Source of the DNA: Comamonas endophytica
GTDB taxonomy: Bacteria; Pseudomonadota; Gammaproteobacteria; Burkholderiales; Burkholderiaceae_C
Direction: 5' to 3'
Assembly (NCBI RefSeq): GCF_023634805.2
Contig: NZ_CP106883.1
Location: forward strand, 1-64,000
Length of the DNA stretch: 64,000 nucleotides
Under the pieces are notes generated by a model, which saw only the letters and a list, made by a program, of their open reading frames with translations, made no database searches and was not told where the DNA came from. Below, one piece after another: positions 36,466 through 45,643 of the stretch; position 1 is the stretch's first letter; each line of letters starts with the position of its first letter. Position numbers and translations under genes: made by a program.

Positions 36466-37094
36466 GCCGTCACCTCGCGGAAAAATGCTTCCATCTCGGC
36501 GATCGCCGCCTGATCACGTCCCAACTCTTTCACGCTCGCTCCCTCACCGATGGCACGACGAAACGCCACGCGCTCGCACACCTTCGTGGTCAGAACCCTC
36601 AGTTTCTGTTCCGTCAAAAATTCCAGCATTTCCGCTGCGTCCTTGGTTCTTGGATCAACCCGGGTAAGCAGCACGCGCACGTCCAGGTCTGGGTTGTAAT
36701 CACGCGCCAGTTCGACAACTTCGAGCAAGTCGGTCATGGCGGCGGCATCCAGATTGCTCGCCCCAACGGGGATCACGGCGCGCTGGGCCAGCAGCAGGGC
36801 AGAGCGCAAGCCCACGGAATCACGGCCGCCGGCATCGACCACCACATGGTCAAAACCCGTGGCCAGCTGCTTGCCCTCGGAGAGGATTGCCTTGCCTGCC
36901 AAGCAGGTCGTCGTGGGAGTAGGGCCGCTGCTGTACTCCGAATCCCGGCGCCATGCGGCCCAGCTCGCTGCCGATGCCTGCGGGTCACCGTCAATCAAAA
37001 GCGTGCTGCCTTGACGAGCCAACATCACGGCCAAATGCACAGCAGTAGTTGTCTTGCCCACGCCGCCCTTGGTGTTCACACACGCGAAGATCAT
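36462..37094 (-). CDS. parA: ParA-family partition ATPase
   Basis: A 210-residue ParA of the short (type Ib) class, lacking an N-terminal HTH. The deviant Walker A FACVNTKGGVGKTTTAVHLA is at residues 3-22, Walker A' LLIDGDPQASA near 35, and Walker B FDHVVVDAGGRDS near 81. It positions plasmid copies on the nucleoid. TATATATAC blocks flank its promoter region at 37105-37122 and 37175-37197. Confidence 0.93.
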   Translation of the reverse strand: MIFACVNTKGGVGKTTTAVHLAVMLARQGSTLLIDGDPQASAASWAAWRRDSEYSSGPTPTTTCLAGKAILSEGKQLATGFDHVVVDAGGRDSVGLRSALLLAQRAVIPVGASNLDAAAMTDLLEVVELARDYNPDLDVRVLLTRVDPRTKDAAEMLEFLTEQKLRVLTTKVCERVAFRRAIGEGASVKELGRDQAAIAEMEAFFREVTA

Positions 37095-37104
37095 GCCTTC
37101 TCCT

Positions 37105-37197
37105 AGATATGTATATATACCGATTTATCCGCACCGACAGTTGACCATCGGCCATCGGAAGCCCTCAGGCATCAAGTATATATATACATACCTAGAA
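37105..37197. repeat. TATATATACC blocks 9 and 10, upstream of parA
   Basis: Copies GATATGTATATATACC at 37105-37120 and GTATATATATACATACCTAG at 37177-37196, about 70 bp apart in the parA promoter region. Confidence 0.7.
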
Positions 37198-37248
37198 ACG
37201 CACCATTGCGATGATCTTTTCTAGGCAATACGTAGCTTAAGGTTCGCA

Positions 37249-37321
37249 GTCCGAAAAATATACACAAATTTCGGACAAGATGAATTGCAAGTTGTCCGAA
37301 AAATGTATATAAATAACGGAC
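37249..37321 (+). promoter_or_regulatory. Two GTCCG...CGGAC palindromes upstream of abiEi
   Basis: First: GTCCGAAA at 37249 with TTTCGGAC at 37269-37276, perfect 8-bp arms. Second: GTCCG at 37294 with CGGAC at 37317-37321, ending 3 bp before the start codon. Both enclose CCGAAAAAT-TAT sequence. AbiEi antitoxins bind inverted repeats in their own promoter, so these are likely operators. A TATAAA -10-like word lies in the second. Confidence 0.7.
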
Positions 37322-37324
37322 ACT

Positions 37325-38050
37325 ATGTCTGATCTCAAATCGCAAGTCACTGCCATCGTTCGATCGGGTGGCCCCAACACCGTTTGGGTCCCCAGCGATT
37401 TTGCTTGCCTGGGAAACCGTGCCGCGGTCGACAAGACGCTGCAGCGCTTGGTGCAAAGCGGTGCGTTGCGGCGCATCGAGCGCGGCCTCTATGACCGACC
37501 GGGCATGAACAGTCTCACCAAGCGACCGACCCGACCGGACTACCGTGCCGTGGTCGATGCCATTGCGCGCCGCGATCAACTGCGTCTGCTGGTTGACGGT
37601 ATGACGGCCGCCAATGATCTTGGCCTGACCGATGCCGTGCCCGCGCGCGTCACGATCCATACGGATGCGCGACGGCGCAGCATCAAGCTGGACCAGCTCG
37701 CCATTGATTTCAAGCACACCGCGCCAAGTCGACTGTATTGGGCTGGCAGGCCTGCAATGCGCGTGGTGCAGGCGCTGCATTGGCTCAAGGACACATTGGC
37801 TACAGACCGGCAACGCGTCCTGGACAAGCTGACCAAGGTGCTGGTAGACCCTCAGTATGGCGACGCTATACGCAACGACCTCTTGGAGGGCTTCGCCCTG
37901 CTTCCAGCCTGGATGCAAAGCGTGGTGCGCGAATTGCCAGGATGTGACCCTGCTACGGCCATCGTTCAGCCGTTGACCCAGTCGAAGAAGATGAAGACCG
38001 CTCTCCCCGTCCGCAAAGCAGCATTGAAGGAGAGCTCAATTGAAAGCTGA
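37325..38050 (+). CDS. abiEi: AbiEi-type antitoxin/transcriptional regulator
   Basis: A 241-residue protein of the DUF6088/AbiEi group. The N-terminal winged-helix region is VWVPSDFACLGNRAAVDKTL, QRLVQSGALRRIERGLYDRP; the C-terminal antitoxin domain follows. It should repress the operon through the palindromes just upstream and neutralise the AbiEii toxin, whose gene overlaps its end by 11 bp. In the type IV TA model toxin and antitoxin need not bind each other. Confidence 0.88.
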   Translation: MSDLKSQVTAIVRSGGPNTVWVPSDFACLGNRAAVDKTLQRLVQSGALRRIERGLYDRPGMNSLTKRPTRPDYRAVVDAIARRDQLRLLVDGMTAANDLGLTDAVPARVTIHTDARRRSIKLDQLAIDFKHTAPSRLYWAGRPAMRVVQALHWLKDTLATDRQRVLDKLTKVLVDPQYGDAIRNDLLEGFALLPAWMQSVVRELPGCDPATAIVQPLTQSKKMKTALPVRKAALKESSIES

Positions 38051-39083
38051 TTTCCAAACGGTCATCGCCGCGTCGGATGCCGACCGGCTCGGCCTATTCC
38101 TGGCTACCGCCGCGCGCCTTGGCACCCCGGTGCAGAACGTCGAAAAAGATTTCTGGGTCTGCTGGACACTGGATGCCTTGTTCAATGGACTGCCCGCCGG
38201 CGGTCCACGGCTGCTGTTCAAAGGCGGCACATCGCTCTCTAAAGCCTTTGGACTCATCTCCCGATTTTCGGAAGACATCGACATCACGGTCTTCCGCGAA
38301 GACCTTGGCCAGCCTGTCGAGGCCGCCGACCTCGATGTCCTCACTGGCAAGAAGCGCCGTGCCAAACTGGATGACATCCGCGATGCCTGCCAGGCCTATA
38401 TAACGGCACCGTTCACCCCCCAGCTGTATGAACTGGCCGCGCAATCCATGTCTAAGGGGAGCTTCAAGATAGAGGCCGATGAGGACGACAAGGATGGGCA
38501 GACCGTACTGTTTTGGTACCCTACAGTCACTGGGGCAGAAAGCGACTACATCCGAGCGGCGGTCAAGATCGAGGCAGGCGCCAAATCCGCACTCGACCCC
38601 CACATACCGGCCACAGTGACGCCGTATGTGGCGCAGGATCTGCCCGACCTGGACCTGCATATCGGCAATGTGACCACCGTCAAACCAGAGCGGACGTTCT
38701 GGGACAAGATCATGATCCTGCATGGCCTGCGCCAGTGGCACGAAAACCGCGGCGTGCTGCGTCACGGCGGACAGCGGGTTTCACGCCACTACTATGACAT
38801 TTACCGTCTCGCGCAGGCCAAGGACATCGCGGATTGGCAAGCTGACAAAGCACTGGCCGAGGACTGCGCCACCCATGCCAGGCTGTTTTTCGGCAGCCCG
38901 GATCTGGGCCTGGATACCGCAACTGCTGGAAGCTTCACGCTGAGTCCCAGCGAAGAAATGCGTGACGCGCTCATCAAGGACTACGCCGCCATGTCAGGGA
39001 TGATTTTTGGCGAGGTTCCCACGCTGGACGACGTTTTGGCCAAGGTTGCCGATGTCGAGCAAGTGCTGAACAGCACTACATAA
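38040..39083 (+). CDS. abiEii: AbiEii-type nucleotidyltransferase toxin
   Basis: A 347-residue nucleotidyltransferase. The active-site pattern LLFKGGTSLSKAFGLISRFS then EDIDITVFRED is the family's GGTxLxK...FSxDxD signature, and VEKDFWVCWTL and PERTFWDKIMILHG are further conserved blocks. It starts at TTG 38040 after AAGGAG at 38028. Such toxins modify tRNA 3' ends and cause abortive infection or growth arrest. It forms an operon with abiEi. Confidence 0.92.
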   Translation: MKADFQTVIAASDADRLGLFLATAARLGTPVQNVEKDFWVCWTLDALFNGLPAGGPRLLFKGGTSLSKAFGLISRFSEDIDITVFREDLGQPVEAADLDVLTGKKRRAKLDDIRDACQAYITAPFTPQLYELAAQSMSKGSFKIEADEDDKDGQTVLFWYPTVTGAESDYIRAAVKIEAGAKSALDPHIPATVTPYVAQDLPDLDLHIGNVTTVKPERTFWDKIMILHGLRQWHENRGVLRHGGQRVSRHYYDIYRLAQAKDIADWQADKALAEDCATHARLFFGSPDLGLDTATAGSFTLSPSEEMRDALIKDYAAMSGMIFGEVPTLDDVLAKVADVEQVLNSTT

Positions 39084-39209
39084 GCGTTTCTCCTGGGCAA
39101 CTCTCTCCACGGCAGCATTTCGCTGCACGCCCACCCTACCATGGTGCTTTAGGCCATGTTTGCGGCGAAGAGTACCTAAAGGGTGCTCTATTGTTTACCG
39201 GATAAGAGG

Positions 39210-39232
39210 TTAAACGACACACACCACAATGA
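39210..39232 (+). repeat. 23-bp direct repeat, left copy
   Basis: Begins TTAAACGACACAC and ends CACCACAATGA. The identical 23 bp occurs at 57700-57722 in the same orientation, bracketing the metal-resistance/Septu segment. It lies in the 215-bp gap between abiEii and cadA. Confidence 0.85.
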
Positions 39233-39298
39233 CTTTACGCAGGGTTTGATAAACTGGGCTAGCACGATGCGCACCTCGTGACCAATGGTCGCCCCACA

Positions 39299-41821
39299 TC
39301 AAATCGACTTTTGCACGCCGCGTAGCAAACGCAGGCCATTGAACACGACCAGCAGGCTCGCACCCATGTCTGCAAAGACGGCCATCCACATCGTCGCGCT
39401 GCCGAACACGGCCAGCACGAAGAACACAGCTTTGATGCTGAGTGCCAGCACGATGTTCTGCCAGAGCACCGCATAGGTCTTCTTCGACAGGCGGATGGTT
39501 TCGGGCACCTTGCGCAGGTCATCGTTCATGATGAGCACGTCGGCCGCTTCCTTGGCGGTGTCGGTGCCGGCAGCGCCCATCGAGAACCCGATGTCGGCGG
39601 CAGCAAGCGAAGGGCTGTCGTTGACGCCATCGCCCACCATGCCGACATGCCGGCCCTGGCCGCGCAGCTCGGCCACCACTTTCTGCTTATCCTCAGGCAG
39701 CAGGCCGGCGCGCACGTCCTCGATGCCGACCTGCTTGGCAATGGCATTTGCGGTGGTAGCGTTGTCGCCGGTCAGCATGATCGGCCGCACGCCAAGCGCT
39801 AGCAGCTCAGCGACCGCCTGCCTGCTGGTCTCCTTGGTCGTGTCGGCTACGGCAAAAAGCGCCAGGGCGTGCTGCTCGTCCGCCAGCACCGAGAGCGTGC
39901 GCCCTTGCGCTTCATGTTCCAACATCAGCGCCTCGAGCTCCGGCGTGCACTGGCCGCGTTCGTGCAGCCAGCGGTGGTTGCCGAGGATATAGGCCCGGCC
40001 TTCGATGGAACCATGGACGCCCTTGCCAAGCTCGGCCCCGAAATCCACGACATCGGCTGTCGGACCCGGCAAGCCCGCAGCGACCGCCTTGGAGACTGGG
40101 TGGTCCGAGCGCGCCGCCAGGCTGCGCGCGATGCGCAGGATCGCTTCCTCGGATACGTCGTTTGCCAGCACACGCTGGGCGACCAGTTTTGGCTTGCCCT
40201 GGGTGAGCGTTCCGGTCTTGTCCAGGCCCAGCGCTGTGAGCTTGCGTGCCTGCTCGAGATAGACGCCACCCTTGACAAGGATGCCGCGGCGCGCGGCTGC
40301 TGCCAGGCCACTGACGACCGTGACAGGCGTGGAAATGACCAGCGCACAGGGACAGGCGATGACCAGCAGAACCAGCGCCTTGTAGACCGCATCCAGCCAG
40401 GCCCAGCCGGCCAGCAGCGGGAAGCCGACTGCCACGCCGATGGCCAGCAGGAATACGGCTGGCGTGTAGACGGCGGCAAAGCGGTCCACGATGCGCTGCG
40501 TCGGTGCGCGCTGACCCTGCGCCTCTTCGACGGCATGGATAATGCGCGCCAGCACGGTGTCGCCGGCAGGCTTGGTCACTTCAAATTCCAGCGAACCGCT
40601 CTGGTTGATGGTGCCGGCAAAGACATCATCACCTGGGGCTTTGTCCACGGGAATGCTTTCGCCGGTGACCGGTGACTGGTCAACTGCGCCATTGCCTTTC
40701 GTGACGCGACCGTCCAGAGCAAAGCGCTCGCCGGGCTTCACCCGCGCCACTGCGCCGACAGAAACAGCCTCGGCGTCGGTCAGTGTCCAGCTACCGTCGG
40801 GCTGGCGAACCTCGGCCTGCGGCGGAGACAGTGCCAGCAGTCCAGCAATGGCGTTGCGTGCGCGCTCGACCGACCGCGCCTCAATGAGCTCGGCCAAGGC
40901 ATATAGCGCCATGACCATGGCGGCCTCCGGCCACTGGCCGATAACGAACGCGCCGATCACCGCCACGCTCATGAGCGCGTTGATATTGAGCTGGCCATTG
41001 CGCAGTGCCGACAGGCCCTTCTTGAAGACCGACAGGCCGGACAGCGCAATGGCCCCGGCGGCAACCACCATGCCAGCCACATGCCATGGCAAGGTGTCCG
41101 GAAAAGCCAGGTGAAATATCTCGGCGATGACCGCCACCACCAGGGCGGCGATAAGCCGCACCAGTTCCACCCTCTGCGCCTTCGCAGTGTCAGCCGCCGC
41201 CGGCGGCACCGTCAGGGGCTCCGGATTAAAGCCCAGCCGGCGGATGGCAGCAGTGACGGTGTCCCAGGTATCGGCCGGTGCTTCCACGGTCAGCGCGCGC
41301 GCCGGCAGGTCAAAGCGCAGCCGCTTCACCTGCGGAAAAGCTTCCATCGCGCGCCGAATCTGGCCTTCTTCGACCGCGCAGTCCATCTCGGGAATGCGCA
41401 GCAGCAAGGCCCCTGCAGGGACGGCCGGCGCGGGAGCGATGGCAGGGGATGACGCCTTGGACGCGCGCCCAGTGAAAGAGATGGTCGCCGCAGGGCTGGA
41501 AGTGCCGCAGCAAGCGTTTGGCGCGGCCCGGCTTCCCGGCGGTTCAGTGGCGAACCCCAGCTGGGTCACTGCAGCCCGCGCCGCTTCCCAGGTCGGCACC
41601 GAGGCCCGGAATCGAATGGTCTGCTGCGCAAGGTCGAACGCCAGGTCGGTCACCCCAGGCAGGCTTTCCAGCGCAGCCCGGACCGGCCGCACTTCATTGG
41701 CACAGCACATTGCCGGCACGCGCAGCGAGCGCTCCGGCTCCTGGGGCATGGAGGGTGAACAGCAGCCGCCGCAATCGGCAGGCGACGAACTGGCGACAGG
41801 TGAAGATTCAGAGGAGTGCAT
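39299..41821 (-). CDS. cadA: P1B-type Zn/Cd/Pb-exporting ATPase
   Basis: An 840-residue heavy-metal ATPase. It has a Cys-rich N-terminus (CGGCCSP), two HMA-type domains (with CCANEV and MDCAVEEGQ), eight predicted helices with the transport motif CPCALVIST in helix 6, phosphorylation motif DKTGTLTQGK, and GDGVNDSPSL. The C-terminal helix ADMGASLLVVFNGLRLL is typical of the zinc/cadmium/lead group. It is divergent from its likely MerR-family regulator cadR and pumps divalent cations to the periplasm. Confidence 0.93.
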   Translation of the reverse strand: MHSSESSPVASSSPADCGGCCSPSMPQEPERSLRVPAMCCANEVRPVRAALESLPGVTDLAFDLAQQTIRFRASVPTWEAARAAVTQLGFATEPPGSRAAPNACCGTSSPAATISFTGRASKASSPAIAPAPAVPAGALLLRIPEMDCAVEEGQIRRAMEAFPQVKRLRFDLPARALTVEAPADTWDTVTAAIRRLGFNPEPLTVPPAAADTAKAQRVELVRLIAALVVAVIAEIFHLAFPDTLPWHVAGMVVAAGAIALSGLSVFKKGLSALRNGQLNINALMSVAVIGAFVIGQWPEAAMVMALYALAELIEARSVERARNAIAGLLALSPPQAEVRQPDGSWTLTDAEAVSVGAVARVKPGERFALDGRVTKGNGAVDQSPVTGESIPVDKAPGDDVFAGTINQSGSLEFEVTKPAGDTVLARIIHAVEEAQGQRAPTQRIVDRFAAVYTPAVFLLAIGVAVGFPLLAGWAWLDAVYKALVLLVIACPCALVISTPVTVVSGLAAAARRGILVKGGVYLEQARKLTALGLDKTGTLTQGKPKLVAQRVLANDVSEEAILRIARSLAARSDHPVSKAVAAGLPGPTADVVDFGAELGKGVHGSIEGRAYILGNHRWLHERGQCTPELEALMLEHEAQGRTLSVLADEQHALALFAVADTTKETSRQAVAELLALGVRPIMLTGDNATTANAIAKQVGIEDVRAGLLPEDKQKVVAELRGQGRHVGMVGDGVNDSPSLAAADIGFSMGAAGTDTAKEAADVLIMNDDLRKVPETIRLSKKTYAVLWQNIVLALSIKAVFFVLAVFGSATMWMAVFADMGASLLVVFNGLRLLRGVQKSI

Positions 41822-41850
41822 AGTCGTCTTGGTTTTGTTGAAGCTATTGG

Positions 41851-41876
41851 AATCCCTGTACCCACTACAGAGTCAA
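41851..41876 (-). promoter_or_regulatory. MerR-type operator/promoter of cadA
   Basis: On the minus strand TTGACT (-35) is followed by CTGTAGTGGGTACAGGG, a dyad CCCTGTA/TACAGAG, and a TCCAAT -10 with a 19-bp spacer. The over-long spacer with a central dyad is characteristic of MerR-family-activated metal promoters. Confidence 0.75.
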
Positions 41877-41971
41877 CCACCCCTTTCGCCAACATTGACA
41901 CTGCACGGATTTCCCGGAAAATCCTGTAGCCACTCCAGAATCACACCATTCGAATCCTCTGGGGGCCATTA

Positions 41972-42424
41972 ATGAAAATAGGTGAACTTTCCGCTGCCGC
42001 TGCCACGCAGATAGAGACTATCCGCTACTACGAACGCGAGGGCTTGCTGCCCGCCCCGGCGCGCACCCAAGGCAACTTCCGGTCATATGAGAACGCGCAT
42101 CTGGAGCGACTGCAGTTCATCCGGTATTGCCGGGGCCTGGACATGTCGCTGGACGAAGTGCGCGTGCTGCTGAAGGTCAAGGATGACCCCTTGTCCGACT
42201 GCGGGGACGTCAACGTCTTGCTGGACCAGCATATCGGGCATGTCACGACCCGCATCAAGGAGTTGCGCCTGTTGGAGCGGCAGCTCAAGGAATTGCGCCA
42301 GCGCTGCTGCGACGAGCGGTATTCGCAGCAGTGCGGCATCCTGGCCGGCCTCAACGAGGCCGCGTCGAAGCCTCTAGTGCCCGCAACCGATACGCGGCAT
42401 CTGCGCTCGGTGCACGGGCACTAG
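41972..42424 (+). CDS. cadR: CadR/PbrR-like MerR-family metal regulator
   Basis: A 150-residue MerR-family activator. The DNA-binding motif is KIGELSAAAATQIETIRYYE then EGLLPAPARTQGNFRSY. Metal-ligand cysteines are found in DDPLSDCGDVN (Cys near 77), RQRCCDERY and QQCGIL (around 112-121), matching the PbrR/CadR subgroup. A dimerisation helix lies between. It sits divergent to cadA, 150 bp away, and twists the promoter into activity when metal is bound. Confidence 0.92.
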   Translation: MKIGELSAAAATQIETIRYYEREGLLPAPARTQGNFRSYENAHLERLQFIRYCRGLDMSLDEVRVLLKVKDDPLSDCGDVNVLLDQHIGHVTTRIKELRLLERQLKELRQRCCDERYSQQCGILAGLNEAASKPLVPATDTRHLRSVHGH

Positions 42425-42476
42425 AGGCGGCAGGGACCGCAAGACACCACCGACTTTTCGCTGGGCACTGAGGATA

Positions 42477-42827
42477 TCAATCCTGCAGCGAGCGCAGGCG
42501 CGCAGCACGCTCCTGAGGTGTCTCGGACATCAGCGCACCGACCACCTGCTCGCGCGTCAGGCCCGAGGTGCTGGGTTTGACGGCGGGTTCACCGCTTTCG
42601 GTGACGTGGCCCATGTCGCCATTGCGCAGGGCCTGGCTGGTTTCGGCGCGCACCTGCTCGCGTGTCTTGCTGCTCTGGTAATGCTCGGGGTGCACGGTCA
42701 CACCCGCCTGGTTGTTGGCGGGGTGGTAGTAGCCGCTGGCTGCGGCCAGGCCAGGCAGGGCCAGGGCGGCGGCCAAGGCGGCGCTGGCAGTCAGGGAAAC
42801 AAAAGCGGAACGGCGGATGGCGGTCAT
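42477..42827 (-). CDS. DUF4148 periplasmic protein
   Basis: A 116-residue exported protein. The signal peptide ends near residue 32 (LPGLAAA before SGYYHP). Two TREQV repeats (KTREQVRAETSQAL and LTREQVVGALMSET) are the DUF4148 hallmark, a family widespread in Burkholderiales with no known function. It is encoded downstream of the sensor kinase gene but with a 155-bp gap, and is often seen beside metal loci. Confidence 0.85.
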   Translation of the reverse strand: MTAIRRSAFVSLTASAALAAALALPGLAAASGYYHPANNQAGVTVHPEHYQSSKTREQVRAETSQALRNGDMGHVTESGEPAVKPSTSGLTREQVVGALMSETPQERAARLRSLQD

Positions 42828-42981
42828 TGGAAATTCCTTGCAGTGTGGTTGAAGCGGCTTCCCGCCACCGCATTGCAGTGATCAGTGCAGTGGCCAGAGA
42901 AGATGGCTTGACTGTAGAAATCCTGTGCCGACACCACGCCAACGGGAATATGACAATTCAGTCATCTGCCAACCCGGACGG

Positions 42982-44334
42982 TCATGCGGCTGCGCCCGGT
43001 CCCAGTCGCATACCGATGCGCGTGCTGCCGCCGGACGACTCGGCAAATGCCTCGCCACCGTGCATGCGCGCAATGGCGGCGACGATGGCCAGGCCCAGGC
43101 CATGGTTGCGGTCGGCATGCGAGCGTGCGGGATCGGCCCGGTAGAACCGGTCGAACAGCCGCGGCAAATGTTCCGCAGTCACAGCCGCCCCCTGGTTGGT
43201 CACAGTCATCTCCACCCCACCCTGCGCCAACGGCCTGATGCCGATATCGACACGTGAGCCAGGCAGGGCATAGCGGGTGGCATTGCCCAGCAGGTTGGAC
43301 AGCGCCCGGCGCACCAGTGGCGCGTCCACACTCGCACCGGCATCTCCCTGCACCTCGGTGCGCAGGTTCGCTTCCTGCAACGCGGCCTCGTGGAACTCGA
43401 CCACCTCGGCCGCCAGCAACGCCAGGCTGGGCTGCAGCACACGCCGAGCCGGCAGGCCCCGCTCGGCGTTGGAGAGGAACAGCATGTCGCTCACGACGCC
43501 GGCCATGCGATGCAGCTCCTCCAGGTTCGACGACAGCACCTCGCACAGCTCCGCCGTGCTGCGCGGGCGGCGCAGCGCCAGTTCGCAGCTGCTGATCAGG
43601 GTGGCCAGCGGCGTGTTCAGCTCATGCGCGACATCGGCGTTGAACGACTCCATCTGCTGGTACGCGACATCCAGCCGGTTCAGCAGCGCGTTGAACTGGG
43701 CAATCAGCGGCTGCAGCTCCTGGGCCTGCTCGCTGCCGTCGAGCCGGCGGTCCATGCGCAGTGCGTTGACCCGACGCGTCTGCTCCACCAGCTTGTGCAG
43801 TGGCGACAGGCCCAATCCCACCAGCCAGAAACCTCCGGCCGATACCGCTGCCGCGCCGCCCAGTGCGGCCAGGGCCAATGTCCAGGCCAGCCGCGCAAGC
43901 AGTGCCTCATCGCTGTCGCGGTTGAGCAGCAGCGCGGCCTGCGCGGCGGTTTCCCCGGCTGCGCTGCCTTCGGGCATGCTGATGGTGAAGTCCACGCGCT
44001 TGCTGCCGCTGTGCGCAGGATGTGCCCGGGTCGTCTCATAGATCAGGTCGCCTCGCGCGTCAGTCAGGCGCAACGAAAGCTCGTCATGGCCTGTCAGGAA
44101 GTCATTGAGCAGATGGCGCACGCTTGCCAGGTCGTGCGCGCCGCGGCCCTCGGTCAGCAGGTGCTGTACGGAAATCTGCTTTTGCCGCAGCATATCGTCC
44201 TGCCGCACGGAAAGCGTCCACGCGATGACGATATACACCGCCACGCAAACCAGCCCCAGGCCCAGCATAGCCTGCAGGGCCAGCCAGCGCGACAGCCGCG
44301 CGCGCAGGCTGCCTTCCACCAGCAGGCGCTTCAT
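42982..44334 (-). CDS. czcS: Heavy-metal sensor histidine kinase (CzcS/CusS-like)
   Basis: A 450-residue membrane kinase: helix at residues 17-38, periplasmic domain about 40-150, second helix about 154-176, HAMP, H-box [20 protein letters not shown] with the phospho-His, N-box [20 protein letters not shown], and G-boxes [17 protein letters not shown]. The order fits the CusS/CzcS/IrlS group sensing periplasmic metal. Its start overlaps the response regulator's stop by 4 bp (ATGA). Confidence 0.92.
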   Translation of the reverse strand: MKRLLVEGSLRARLSRWLALQAMLGLGLVCVAVYIVIAWTLSVRQDDMLRQKQISVQHLLTEGRGAHDLASVRHLLNDFLTGHDELSLRLTDARGDLIYETTRAHPAHSGSKRVDFTISMPEGSAAGETAAQAALLLNRDSDEALLARLAWTLALAALGGAAAVSAGGFWLVGLGLSPLHKLVEQTRRVNALRMDRRLDGSEQAQELQPLIAQFNALLNRLDVAYQQMESFNADVAHELNTPLATLISSCELALRRPRSTAELCEVLSSNLEELHRMAGVVSDMLFLSNAERGLPARRVLQPSLALLAAEVVEFHEAALQEANLRTEVQGDAGASVDAPLVRRALSNLLGNATRYALPGSRVDIGIRPLAQGGVEMTVTNQGAAVTAEHLPRLFDRFYRADPARSHADRNHGLGLAIVAAIARMHGGEAFAESSGGSTRIGMRLGPGAAA

Positions 44335-45017
44335 GGGACGCGCGGCTCCAGCACATAGCCCATGCCCCGCACCGTGTGCAGCAGTGGGGCAGCGAAGGGT
44401 TGGTCCAGCTTGCCGCGCAGCCGGCGGATGGCCACCTCGACCACGTTGGTCTCGCTATCGAAGTTCATATCCCACACCTGCTCGGCCAGCTCGGTGCGCG
44501 ACAGCACCTCCCCCTGGCGGCGCAGCAGCAGGCTCAGCAGATTGAACTCCTTGGCTGTCAGGTCCAGGCGCTGGCCGGCACGCACGGCTTTGCGGCGGAT
44601 CAGATCCAGCTCCAGGTCGGCCATGCGCAGCACCGTGGCCTCGCCCATGCCGCGCGGTCCCTGCGCGCGGCGCAGCAGCACCTGGATGCGCGCCACCAGT
44701 TCCGAGAAGGCAAAGGGCTTGACCAGATAGTCGTCGGCACCGCTTTGCAGGCCCTGCACGCGGTCTTCCACCTGCGCGCGCGCCGTGAGCATGAGCACCG
44801 GTGTCTGCCGCGTCTGGCGCAGCGCGGCGAGCACGGCCAGCCCATCAATGCCCGGCAGCATGCGGTCCAGAACGATCAGGTCGTAGTCGGTTTCGCTTGC
44901 CATATGCAGGCCATCCACACCGTTGTGCGCCACATCGACCACATAGCCTTCCTCGCCCAGCCCCTTGCGCAGGTACTCCGAAAGCTTGATCTCATCCTCC
45001 ACCAGCAATAGTTTCAT
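44331..45017 (-). CDS. czcR: OmpR-family response regulator (CzcR/CopR-like)
   Basis: A 228-residue regulator starting [20 protein letters not shown] at 45017. The receiver domain carries the phospho-Asp in [19 protein letters not shown] and Lys in [12 protein letters not shown]; the C-terminal winged helix has [20 protein letters not shown] and [11 protein letters not shown]. The longer frame to 45047 has no ribosome site. It is divergent from czcI and the efflux genes and probably activates them with CzcS. Confidence 0.94.
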   Translation of the reverse strand: MKLLLVEDEIKLSEYLRKGLGEEGYVVDVAHNGVDGLHMASETDYDLIVLDRMLPGIDGLAVLAALRQTRQTPVLMLTARAQVEDRVQGLQSGADDYLVKPFAFSELVARIQVLLRRAQGPRGMGEATVLRMADLELDLIRRKAVRAGQRLDLTAKEFNLLSLLLRRQGEVLSRTELAEQVWDMNFDSETNVVEVAIRRLRGKLDQPFAAPLLHTVRGMGYVLEPRVP

Positions 45018-45169
45018 CCCCGCATTCTGGCGCCACGTCCGCAGCACGGAGATTACAAATTTGTCATCGGCGCGACGGCTTTTCGTCGGTCATGGCCGCA
45101 TACAGTCAGCACAGGCCCATTTCTCAATCTGCGAGTGCTCGTCATTCATCCTCGCTATACTCGCGCTCC

Positions 45170-45541
45170 ATGCATCGACTCGTGCTGGTCTTCCTGTTGG
45201 TTTTGCTTCCGGTCCAATGGACCTGGGCGGCAGCGGCCAGCATTTGCCGGCACGAAAGCGGCGCGGCAAGCCAGCATTTCGGCCACCATGAACACCAACA
45301 CGAGGTGGGCATGAAGGGCGGCGCCGAGGTGCAAAAACTCTCGGAGACGGGCACCCAGCTGTCCGATCTCGCTCATGACGACTGCGCCAGTTGCCATGGC
45401 ACCGCCCCGGCCCTGACGGCACTGCAGAGGGCGCCGGCACTGCACCATCCCCCGCTCCAGGGCGCCACGCCTTATCTGCGCGTTGTCACTGCAGGCATAC
45501 CCGAGCGCCTGATCCGTCCTCCTCACGCCAGTTTCTCCTGA
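45170..45541 (+). CDS. czcI: CzcI-like exported protein
   Basis: A 123-residue protein with a signal peptide (MHRLVLVFLLVLLPVQWTWA) and a His/Cys-rich body (HFGHHEHQHE, HDDCASCHG). This composition, size and place directly before a czcC homologue match CzcI, a small regulator-associated periplasmic protein of czc loci. The start at 45170 is preferred over 45092 because the signal peptide begins there. Confidence 0.75.
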   Translation: MHRLVLVFLLVLLPVQWTWAAAASICRHESGAASQHFGHHEHQHEVGMKGGAEVQKLSETGTQLSDLAHDDCASCHGTAPALTALQRAPALHHPPLQGATPYLRVVTAGIPERLIRPPHASFS

Positions 45542-45643
45542 TCTGCGGCAGGCAGCCGGCTGCGCGCCCTTGCGCGGCCGCCGTGCGCCTGTCTTCATTC
45601 GGACGAAACCGCGGCAGCTCCTGATGCCGCCCATGAGGACAAC

